Positions 1 through 6,516 of a DNA stretch of 11,887 bases are shown here, piece after piece. Under the pieces are notes generated by a model. That model had not been told where the DNA came from, did no database searches, and was given only the letters and a program-made list of their open reading frames with translations. The first letter of the stretch is position 1, and each line of letters begins with the position of its first letter. The translations under genes were made by a program, and so were the position numbers. Origin of the DNA: Ruminococcaceae bacterium UBA5450 (GTDB taxonomy: Bacteria; Bacillota; Clostridia; Oscillospirales; Acutalibacteraceae); NCBI GenBank assembly GCA_002424295.1, contig DIQY01000117.1, positions 1,811 to 13,697 on the forward strand. Direction: 5' to 3'.

Positions 1-66
1 TCCAGTCTTGCAAGCAGCAATGAACTTTATATTACCGTCAAGGAGGCAGAAAGCAAAGATGTCTAA
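1..66 (+). CDS. 3' end of an upstream gene, probably DUF1934 (YwiB-like) protein, partial
   Basis: Frame 1 is open from the first base to a TAA at 64-66 and encodes 21 residues that include NELYITVKEA, an alternating pattern typical of a closing beta strand. The stop lies 8 nt inside the argS reading frame that starts at 59, and the argS ribosome binding site (40-46) lies within this tail, so the two genes overlap and are probably translationally coupled. In many Bacillota a small beta-barrel protein of the DUF1934/YwiB family lies directly upstream of argS, and the tail fits that family. The identification is inferred from gene order and a very short sequence. Alternatively, this could be unrelated open frame. 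Confidence 0.55.
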   Translation, partial: SSLASSNELYITVKEAESKDV

Positions 67-1753
67 ATATGTAGGAATCGCAACCGAAGAACTTAAAACG
101 GCTATTCTCAAATCAATTACAAAAGCGCAGGAAAAAGGGACTCTGCCAAAAGGAGAAGCTCCTGCTTTTACGCTGGAAATCCCCGCTGACCACAGCCATG
201 GAAACTGGGCCTCTAATGCCGCTATGGTATCCGCCCGGACTTTTCATATGGCTCCCCGCAAAATTGCGGAAGCGATCAAAGAAAACATCTCTCTTTCTGA
301 TACTTTCTTCGAAAACTGTGAGATTGCCGGTCCCGGATTTCTGAATTTCTTTTATCAGCCTAAATTTTACGCGGCGGTCCTTAATGACATCAATGCCTGC
401 GGAAAAGATTACGGAAAAAGCAACTTTGGCGGTAAAAAGCGAGTCCTTGTAGAATTTGTATCTGCCAACCCTACCGGGCCTATGCACGTCGGCAATGCCC
501 GGGGAGGCGTTCTGGGCGATACCATGGCCGCCGTATTGGGAGAAGCCGGTTATCAGGTAGAACGGGAATTTTATCTCAATGACGCCGGAAATCAGGTCAA
601 TAAATTCGGGGCTTCTCTGGAAGCACGCTATCTGCAGCTTTATCAAGGAGAAGACGCTGTACCTTTTCCGGAGGATGGCTACAAAGGTGCAGATATTCTT
701 GAGCACGCAAAAAGCTTCTCCCAAAAATACGGCGATCAATATGTAAAAGCTTCTTCTGAAGAACGCCGCAAAGCACTCATTGAATATGCTCTTCCGCTCA
801 ATATTGAAGGGTTAAAACAAGATCTCCTTAAATACCGAATTTGCTATGATAACTGGTTTAAAGAATCCACGCTTCACAAAAACGGTGAAGTTGAAAAAGT
901 AGTCGAGTTGCTCAAAGAAAAAGGCGCCACCTATGAAAAAGAAGGCGCCATCTGGTTTAAAGGGGAAGACTACGGATCCGAAGATTTTGTCTTGGTGCGT
1001 AAAAATGGGATTCCCACCTATGTTGTTCCGGATATTGCCTATCATTACAACAAACTCGTTACCCGGAATTTTGATTACGCTGTCGACGTATTCGGCGCCG
1101 ATCATCACGGCTATGTACCGCGTTTAAAAGGCGCTTTGCAGGCATTAGGGGTGGATACTTCCCGTCTGGACGTCGTTCTAATGCAAATGGTTCGCCTGAT
1201 GCGCGACGGCGAAGTGATTAAAGCCAGCAAACGCAGCGGAAAAGCGATTACTCTTGTCACACTTCTTGATGAAGTCCCTGTAGATGCCGCACGATTCCTC
1301 TTTAATCTGCGCGAACCAACCTCTGAAATCGATTTTGACCTTGACCTTGCGGTTCAGCAGGACAGCCAAAATCCTGTTTATTATGTGCAATATGCACACG
1401 CGCGTATTTGCAGCATGATGAAGAAACTCAAGGAAGAAGAAAACATGGTTCCGCGCCCCTGCACAGAAGAGGAACTTGCACTTTTGAAAGCTCCCGAAGA
1501 ACTGGAACTGATCAATATCCTTTCTTCTTATACGGATGAAATTATAGATGCTGCCAAAGAACTGAATCCTACCAGAATCACACGGTATGCGCTTAGTCTT
1601 GCTTCGCTGTTCCATAAATTCTATACCGCCTGCCGTATAAAGGGTGAAGAAGGACACCTTGCAGCAGCACGCCTGTTCCTCTGCCATGACACTGCCATTG
1701 TTTTGGAAAATGTTTTGGCACTTCTAAAAATCAACGCTCCGGAATCCATGTAA
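59..1753 (+). CDS. argS: Arginyl-tRNA synthetase
   Basis: This cytoplasmic class I synthetase charges tRNA-Arg with arginine, using ATP. The ATG at 59 is chosen because AAGGAGG (40-46) sits 12 nt upstream; an in-frame ATG at 8 has no such site. The product is 564 residues, normal for bacterial ArgRS. The N-terminal Add-1 domain covers roughly residues 1-100. The HIGH-like signature is HVGN at 143-146, within SANPTGPMHVGNARG. The second catalytic loop is KASKR at 388-392, a variant of KMSKS; ArgRS enzymes often lack the canonical form. The DALR anticodon-binding domain occupies about the last 120 residues, with YYVQYAHARI at its front and the usual terminal methionine. It is followed after 30 nt by rsmA. 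Confidence 0.97.
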   Translation: MSKYVGIATEELKTAILKSITKAQEKGTLPKGEAPAFTLEIPADHSHGNWASNAAMVSARTFHMAPRKIAEAIKENISLSDTFFENCEIAGPGFLNFFYQPKFYAAVLNDINACGKDYGKSNFGGKKRVLVEFVSANPTGPMHVGNARGGVLGDTMAAVLGEAGYQVEREFYLNDAGNQVNKFGASLEARYLQLYQGEDAVPFPEDGYKGADILEHAKSFSQKYGDQYVKASSEERRKALIEYALPLNIEGLKQDLLKYRICYDNWFKESTLHKNGEVEKVVELLKEKGATYEKEGAIWFKGEDYGSEDFVLVRKNGIPTYVVPDIAYHYNKLVTRNFDYAVDVFGADHHGYVPRLKGALQALGVDTSRLDVVLMQMVRLMRDGEVIKASKRSGKAITLVTLLDEVPVDAARFLFNLREPTSEIDFDLDLAVQQDSQNPVYYVQYAHARICSMMKKLKEEENMVPRPCTEEELALLKAPEELELINILSSYTDEIIDAAKELNPTRITRYALSLASLFHKFYTACRIKGEEGHLAAARLFLCHDTAIVLENVLALLKINAPESM

Positions 1754-1783
1754 TTTTGATCGTACAGAAAGGAGATTTTGCCG

Positions 1784-2647
1784 ATGAATCTTTCAGACCC
1801 GCAAACGATTCGATCGATTTTATCTCGTCACGGATTTTCGTTTAGTAAAGGGCTGGGGCAAAACTTTCTGATTGACCCTTCTGTCTGCCCAAGCATGGCA
1901 GAAGCCTGCGGTGCAGACAAAGAAATCGGCGTGCTCGAAATTGGGCCTGGAATTGGTGTTCTAACAAAGGAGCTTTGCTCCCGCGCACAAAAAGTAACTG
2001 CCGTAGAACTCGATCATCGGCTTTTACCGGTTCTTTCCGAGACGCTTTCTGGTTTTTCCAATCTCCATGTAATAGAAGGGGATATTTTAAAGCTGGATCT
2101 TCCAGAGCTGTTAAAAGCAGAATTTCCCGGTTTAAAAATTGAAGTTTGTGCGAACCTTCCTTATTACATTACTTCTCCGGTCATTATGGGCCTTCTGGAA
2201 GCAGATCTTCCCATTGACGCTATGACTGTTATGGTCCAAAAAGAGGCGGCTGAGCGGCTATGTGCCCTTCCTGGGACAAGAGCCTGCGGTTCGGTCAGCG
2301 CGGCCGTCTGGTTTTATTCTGAGCCTGAGATTCTATTTCCGGTAAAAAGAAATTGTTTTCTGCCCAGCCCAAAAGTAGACTCCACTGTGATTCAGTTAAG
2401 AATTCGCAGCAAGCCTCCGATCGACGTTCCTTCTCAAAAAGCTTTTTTCAGGACCGTTCACGCCTGCTTTTCCCAGCGTCGCAAAACCGTGCTGAATTCC
2501 CTTTCGGCAGGATTATCCCTTCCGAAAGACAAAGCCAGACAGGCGCTTTCTGAAGCAAAAATTCTCGAAAACCGCCGCGCCGAACAGCTTTCAATGGATG
2601 AATTTGCGGCTCTTACACGCGCACTTTCAAAAGGAGAAATCATATGA
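1784..2647 (+). CDS. rsmA: 16S rRNA (adenine1518-N6/adenine1519-N6)-dimethyltransferase
   Basis: RsmA (KsgA) uses S-adenosylmethionine to dimethylate two adjacent adenines in the 3' hairpin of 16S rRNA during late 30S assembly. The 287-residue product has the KGLGQNFL entry motif (22-29), the SAM-binding motif I VLEIGPGIG (50-58), the catalytic motif IV NLPYYIT (124-130) and the C-terminal FSQRRKT element (229-235). The ATG at 1784 is preceded by AAAGGAG (1768-1774) with a 9-nt gap; an in-frame TTG at 1778 is too close to that site to be the start. The gene lies between argS and a small membrane-protein gene, and its TGA overlaps the next ATG. Confidence 0.96.
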   Translation: MNLSDPQTIRSILSRHGFSFSKGLGQNFLIDPSVCPSMAEACGADKEIGVLEIGPGIGVLTKELCSRAQKVTAVELDHRLLPVLSETLSGFSNLHVIEGDILKLDLPELLKAEFPGLKIEVCANLPYYITSPVIMGLLEADLPIDAMTVMVQKEAAERLCALPGTRACGSVSAAVWFYSEPEILFPVKRNCFLPSPKVDSTVIQLRIRSKPPIDVPSQKAFFRTVHACFSQRRKTVLNSLSAGLSLPKDKARQALSEAKILENRRAEQLSMDEFAALTRALSKGEII

Positions 2648-2838
2648 AAGAGAAATCGGACAAACAGCTCAGCTGGATTTTTTTTACAGTTGCCTGCGTC
2701 TGTGCACTGATTGGAATGATTTTGAGCCCTCTTGAACAAGAAGCACTCTCGATCACCTTTTCCATGATTGCGGTGGTTATCGCACTCGGTGGAATTTTTC
2801 TTGCATTCGAGTCTCTAAAGCACTCTCAAAACCAATAA
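2644..2838 (+). CDS. Small two-helix membrane protein, function unknown
   Basis: This 64-residue protein has a charged N-terminus (MKEKSDK), a hydrophobic segment at about 10-29, a short acidic loop (EQE, 31-33), a second hydrophobic segment at about 35-56 and a polar tail. It is therefore a predicted helical hairpin in the cytoplasmic membrane. Its ATG overlaps the rsmA stop (ATGA, 2644-2647), and AAGGAG lies at 2631-2636, which indicates a translated, coupled gene. The TAA overlaps the ribosome binding site of the following deaminase gene. I do not recognise a named family. Its place between rRNA modification and nucleotide metabolism genes does not reveal a function. Confidence 0.8.
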   Translation: MKEKSDKQLSWIFFTVACVCALIGMILSPLEQEALSITFSMIAVVIALGGIFLAFESLKHSQNQ

Positions 2839-2853
2839 GGAGGAAAAATCGTT

Positions 2854-3342
2854 ATGCTGCGAAAAGATAAGATCAACTACTATTTGGACATCGCCGAAAC
2901 TGTTTCGGAACGCTCAACTTGTCTGAGAAAAATGTGGGGCGCAATCATCGTCAATAACGATGAGATTGTTGCCACCGGCTATAATGGCGCTCCGAGAGGT
3001 CGCGCCAACTGTTTGGATACCGGCGTCTGTATTCGTGAAAAGTTGAAAATTCCGCGCGGAGAACGTTATGAAATCTGCCGTTCCGTCCATGCGGAAGCAA
3101 ATGCGATTATCAGCGCCTCCCGCAAAGATATGATCGGTGCCACTCTTTATTTGGTGGGACGTGATGCTGCCACCAAGGAATATGTAGAAAATCCATCCTC
3201 CTGTTCCATGTGTAAACGCATGGTGATCAACGCTGGGATTTTGCAGGTCATTGTTAGAATTAATCGGACAGAATACAAAGCCTTTCCGGTTCATGACTGG
3301 ATCGAAAACGATGAGTCTTTAAGCGGTACATTTGGATATTAA
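2854..3342 (+). CDS. dCMP deaminase (ComEB type)
   Basis: The protein is a 162-residue cytidine/deoxycytidylate deaminase-fold enzyme, predicted to convert dCMP to dUMP and so feed dTMP synthesis. The zinc-binding and catalytic signature is visible as HAEANAI (H79, E81) followed by PSSCSMC (C117, C120). The upstream GYNGAPRG (42-49) and further cysteines C53, C59 and C75 are typical of the ComEB/dCMP-deaminase group. The ATG at 2854 has a strong AAGGAGG at 2837-2843 with a 10-nt gap, and the site overlaps the stop of the preceding small gene. It is the last gene of the operon and is followed at once by a terminator. Another small-molecule deaminase specificity is possible but less likely. Confidence 0.92.
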   Translation: MLRKDKINYYLDIAETVSERSTCLRKMWGAIIVNNDEIVATGYNGAPRGRANCLDTGVCIREKLKIPRGERYEICRSVHAEANAIISASRKDMIGATLYLVGRDAATKEYVENPSSCSMCKRMVINAGILQVIVRINRTEYKAFPVHDWIENDESLSGTFGY

Positions 3343-3378
3343 AAAAAGCCTTTGCGGTTAATCCCGCAAAGGCTTTTT
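3343..3378. terminator. Bidirectional intrinsic terminator
   Basis: A perfect 10-bp GC-rich stem (3348-3357 with 3364-3373) and a 6-nt loop are flanked by A5 on the left and T5 on the right. It therefore has a U-tract on either strand. It lies between the convergent dCMP deaminase and lipoprotein genes, directly after the deaminase stop, and can end both transcripts. Confidence 0.93.
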
Positions 3379-3394
3379 CTTTATCTTTCTATTT

Positions 3395-4267
3395 TTATGC
3401 TGCCAATGCAGAGGAACTTGAGCTACTCGCATTTGCAGATGCGCGCGCTTCATCCGGTATTGTAAAGTCTTCTGCTTTATCAAAATTCGAGAAGTTGATC
3501 TCAACATTTGCCGTACTGACATCGAATGAAACCCCAGAAGGAGCCTCGGACTGTGTCGTTGCCTCTGAAAATAGATTCTTTAGAACATCTGCCATATCCA
3601 TCTGCGTTTTGACCAAATATCCGGTCTTGGAATCAATCCAGAAATTGACGGAAATGCTCCCGAGATTATTGTAAAGCTGTTCAAGTTTTTCCTGATCATC
3701 TCCAACAACTGACTTCAGCTCTTGAAGCAATGTATTGTTATCAAAAATTTTCTTTAAATTTTCTCCGGAAATCGTTCCCGTAATTTTGAGTGCATCCTGA
3801 TCATTGACTTTTTCGGTGCCGGCTTCTTTAAAATCTCCCGCAATTTCTGTATAAAGTTCCAAGTCCTTTGACGGATCCACTTCATTCATCATATCCGCAG
3901 AAACAGTCTCCCAACCGGAACCCGTATTGCAGTAGACCTTCATTTGATCATCCTGCTTTTCGCTGTAAAGCTGCATCGTCTGTTTACCGTAAATGCCCAT
4001 ATCAAGCGTTCCATCCGCTTTTGTCTTTTGAGGGTCTTTAAAAGAAGTACAATCAAAATTCATCTTCATATCCAAATTCATATTCATCCCATTTGCAGAG
4101 ACACCTATTCCAAAATCCATGTTTAGTTTACTGTTGGCACTCTGCACTTGGTTTGTCTTTTCTGCCGCTGCAGCCAACTTTTCTGCGGGCGTTTGTTTGT
4201 TTCCGCAACCCGACAACATTGTTCCCACAAATGCCAATGCTAAAATTCCAGTGATAACTCTCTTCAT
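3395..4267 (-). CDS. Lipoprotein, LolA/DUF6612-like
   Basis: This 290-residue exported lipoprotein starts with MKR and a hydrophobic stretch and has a lipobox LSGC with the acylated cysteine at residue 21. It is therefore expected to be anchored on the outer face of the membrane. The ATG at 4267 is preferred over an in-frame GTG at 4276, because the AAAGGA on the minus strand is about 11 nt from the ATG but almost touches the GTG. The mature part starts with an Ala/Glu/Lys-rich helix and continues with alternating strands. SVNFWIDSKTGYLVK suggests the antiparallel beta fold of LolA/LppX or DUF6612-type lipoproteins. The C-terminus is a low-complexity Ala/Ser tail. It lies 54 nt downstream of the hydroxy-acid oxidase gene with no hairpin between them, so the two may be co-transcribed. 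The ligand is unknown. Confidence 0.85.
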   Translation of the reverse strand: MKRVITGILALAFVGTMLSGCGNKQTPAEKLAAAAEKTNQVQSANSKLNMDFGIGVSANGMNMNLDMKMNFDCTSFKDPQKTKADGTLDMGIYGKQTMQLYSEKQDDQMKVYCNTGSGWETVSADMMNEVDPSKDLELYTEIAGDFKEAGTEKVNDQDALKITGTISGENLKKIFDNNTLLQELKSVVGDDQEKLEQLYNNLGSISVNFWIDSKTGYLVKTQMDMADVLKNLFSEATTQSEAPSGVSFDVSTANVEINFSNFDKAEDFTIPDEARASANASSSSSSALAA

Positions 4268-4321
4268 TTTTATCACAATCCTTTTCTTTTCATAAATTTT
4301 TCCAATATAAGCAAATAAAGA

Positions 4322-5344
4322 TTATACTGCTTTAAAAATCATCGAGCGGTCAATCTCCTGCAATGTATGTGCTCCGCAAAGTTCCATTGTATCACAAAGT
4401 TCTGCTCTGAGCTTTTCCACATAGGTTTTGACCCCTTCTTTTCCGCCTCCATAAACCATGGTGACAAAAGGACGTCCAATCAAAACGCCGTCTGCACCGA
4501 GGGCAAGCGCTTTAAAAACATCAAGCCCGCTCCGAATTCCTCCGTCTACCAGGATCGTCACCTTACTACCGACTGCATCTGCAATCTGCGGCAGAACTTC
4601 GGCAGTAGCAGGACACCCATCCAGCACCCTTCCACCATGATTGGAAACAACAATTCCAGAGGCGCCTGCTTCCAGTGCTTTTTTTGCGCCTTTTACCGTC
4701 ATGATTCCTTTTAGAAGGAACGGCTTCTGCGTCATATGGATGATTTCTCTCAGCTCTTCGACCGTTTTTCTTCCTGCCGGAGGATTGAGATTTTTTAAGA
4801 ACGGAAGGCCCGCCGCATCAATATCCATCGCAATCGCAAGTGGATTGGCTTTCTTCGCAAGCTTTAGCCGATCATCTAATGTCTTAGGGTCCCACGGCTT
4901 TACGGTAGGAATCCCCACCCCTCCGTTTTGTCCGATCACATTTGCCGCACTCTCGAAGACTACCGGATTTGTTCCGTCTCCGGTAAAAGCAGCAATTCCA
5001 TTTTCCGCACACGCAGAAACTAGAATTTGATTGTAAGCAAGATCATCATATTTATCGCCGTAATGCAGCTGCATTGCTCCAACAGGCGCTGCAAAAACCG
5101 GCAGGGAAAACTGTTTTCCAAAAAGAGAAAATGTAGGATCGGCCGGAGCATGGTCTCCAATCGTATCCAGATTGACGCAAATTTCCTGCCACTTCTGATA
5201 ATTTCGAATAAAGACACTGCCGGTGCCCTTCGCCCCGGGGCCGGGGATTCGATTCTTACAGGCAATTCCATTGCAAACAGGACAGGCTTTGCAAAAAGGC
5301 CCCATCTGTCCCTGCGCACTTTTTAAAATTTCTTCGTATGTCAT
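4322..5344 (-). CDS. FMN-dependent alpha-hydroxy-acid oxidase/dehydrogenase family protein with N-terminal Cys cluster
   Basis: The 340-residue protein has the TIM-barrel FMN fold of the lactate/glycolate oxidase family. The FMN and catalytic signature is SNHGGRVLDG (234-243; H236 would be the catalytic base and R239 the carboxylate-binding Arg), with K212 in LLKG, then DGGIRSG (268-274) and GADGVLIGRP (282-291). Two features differ from classical members. There is a CX2CX2CX4C cluster at residues 18-29. The strand that usually carries the active-site Tyr reads VGIPTVKPW, and the Arg of the next segment is absent after MDIDAAG (173-179). The true substrate may therefore not be lactate or glycolate. 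The start has GGAG 8 nt upstream and a good promoter. Confidence 0.88.
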   Translation of the reverse strand: MTYEEILKSAQGQMGPFCKACPVCNGIACKNRIPGPGAKGTGSVFIRNYQKWQEICVNLDTIGDHAPADPTFSLFGKQFSLPVFAAPVGAMQLHYGDKYDDLAYNQILVSACAENGIAAFTGDGTNPVVFESAANVIGQNGGVGIPTVKPWDPKTLDDRLKLAKKANPLAIAMDIDAAGLPFLKNLNPPAGRKTVEELREIIHMTQKPFLLKGIMTVKGAKKALEAGASGIVVSNHGGRVLDGCPATAEVLPQIADAVGSKVTILVDGGIRSGLDVFKALALGADGVLIGRPFVTMVYGGGKEGVKTYVEKLRAELCDTMELCGAHTLQEIDRSMIFKAV

Positions 5345-5376
5345 TTTTTTAACTCCATCTTTATAAAGCTACTTTT

Positions 5377-5405
5377 ATTTTACCAGCATTTCTCTTTGAT
5401 GGCAA
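5377..5405 (-). promoter_or_regulatory. Sigma-A-type promoter for the hydroxy-acid oxidase gene
   Basis: On the minus strand TTGCCA (5400-5405) and TAAAAT (5377-5382) are separated by exactly 17 nt, with a TG one base before the -10 (extended -10). The predicted start is 25-30 nt upstream of the ATG. The -35 abuts the U-tract of the leuB terminator. Confidence 0.75.
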
Positions 5406-5434
5406 CAAAAAGCGGTGCCGTTTTTCGACACCGC
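5404..5434 (-). terminator. Intrinsic terminator of the leuAB operon
   Basis: On the minus strand a 9-bp stem (5426-5434 with 5412-5420, one G-U pair) closes a loop of five A and is followed by TTTTTGTT. It lies about 11 nt after the leuB stop and directly before the next promoter. Confidence 0.88.
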
Positions 5435-5445
5435 AAAATTTTTAT

Positions 5446-6516
5446 TTAGATGAACTTCCGCACCAATTCGCCCATTTCTTTGCAGGATACCTGCGGAAGC
5501 TGGGGGGAAACAATATCTGCCGTGCGTGCGTGGTCTAAGGCTTTTGTGACGGCTGCCTCAATCGCTTCTGCCGCCTCCGGCTCCTCCAAGGAGTAACGCA
5601 GCATCATGGCGCCGGAAAGGATCGTTGCGAGAGGATTTGCTTTTCCGGTTCCCGCGATATCGGGTGCTGAGCCGTGAACCGGCTCATAAAGGCCTGCCTT
5701 GCCGACACCGAGACTTGCGGAAGCCAGCATTCCGATAGAACCCGAAATCATAGACGCTTCATCGGAAAGAATATCTCCAAAGATATTGGAAGTCACAATC
5801 ACATCGAACTGTTTTGGATTGCAAACCAACTGCATCGCACAATTATCCACATAAAGATTGGTGAGTTCCACTTCCGGGTACTCCTCTGCCATGTCAGCGA
5901 CAGTTTTGCGCCATAGGCGAGAGGATTCCAGCACATTTGCCTTATCGACGCTGCAAAGCTTTTTATTGCGCTTCATTGCCATTTCAAAGCCCTTGCGTGC
6001 AATCCTGCGAATTTCCGGTACCGAGTATTTTTCAGTATCATAGGCATAAATGTTTCCGTTTTTTTCTCCGCGGCCCCGCTCGCCAAAATAAATTCCGCCG
6101 GTAAGCTCCCGCACAATTAGAATATCAAGATTTTCCCCAATGATTTTGCTCTTGAGCGGAGAAGCTTCTCTCAGCTGTGGAAAGATGACCGCCGGGCGCA
6201 GATTTGCAAAAAGTCCCAAGGCACCGCGAATTCCAAGCAGTCCCGCTTCCGGACGGTTATTTCCGGGCTGATGATCCCATTTAGGCCCTCCAACTGCGCC
6301 CAAAAGAGTACTGTCCGCCGCTTTGCAGCAATCGATCGTTTCCTGCGGCAGCGGAACACCTGTTGCATCAATCGCACTTCCACCTAAAAGCGCCTCCCTA
6401 AACTCCATCGAAAATCCATATTTTTCGCCTGCTTTTTCGAGCGTTTTCATCGCTTCTCGGACGATCTCCGGCCCAATTCCGTCCCCTTTGAGGACTGCGA
6501 TATGATACGTATTCAT
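5446..6516 (-). CDS. leuB: 3-isopropylmalate dehydrogenase
   Basis: LeuB is a cytoplasmic, metal- and NAD-dependent enzyme that oxidatively decarboxylates 3-isopropylmalate to 2-oxoisocaproate in leucine synthesis. The 356-residue product has full family length. GDGIGPE lies at 11-17. The substrate-binding arginines are at R97, R107 and R136, and Y143 is in GIYFGERG. The catalytic K192 and the metal-binding aspartates D224, D248 and D252 are present. The NAD-binding loop HGSAPDIAG lies at 281-289, with Asp286 typical of NAD rather than NADP use. Its ATG overlaps the leuA stop (ATGA) and has AAGGAGG 7 nt upstream, so translation is probably coupled to leuA. A terminator follows; leuC and leuD are not adjacent. 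Confidence 0.97.
   Translation of the reverse strand: MNTYHIAVLKGDGIGPEIVREAMKTLEKAGEKYGFSMEFREALLGGSAIDATGVPLPQETIDCCKAADSTLLGAVGGPKWDHQPGNNRPEAGLLGIRGALGLFANLRPAVIFPQLREASPLKSKIIGENLDILIVRELTGGIYFGERGRGEKNGNIYAYDTEKYSVPEIRRIARKGFEMAMKRNKKLCSVDKANVLESSRLWRKTVADMAEEYPEVELTNLYVDNCAMQLVCNPKQFDVIVTSNIFGDILSDEASMISGSIGMLASASLGVGKAGLYEPVHGSAPDIAGTGKANPLATILSGAMMLRYSLEEPEAAEAIEAAVTKALDHARTADIVSPQLPQVSCKEMGELVRKFI

Noticed and set aside
113..739. 208-codon minus-strand open frame inside argS
   Set aside because: It is antisense to a clearly conserved gene, with no domain and no ribosome binding site.
1220..1234. KASKR instead of KMSKS in ArgRS as a sign of inactivation
   Set aside because: Many ArgRS enzymes lack the canonical KMSKS, and the rest of the protein is intact.
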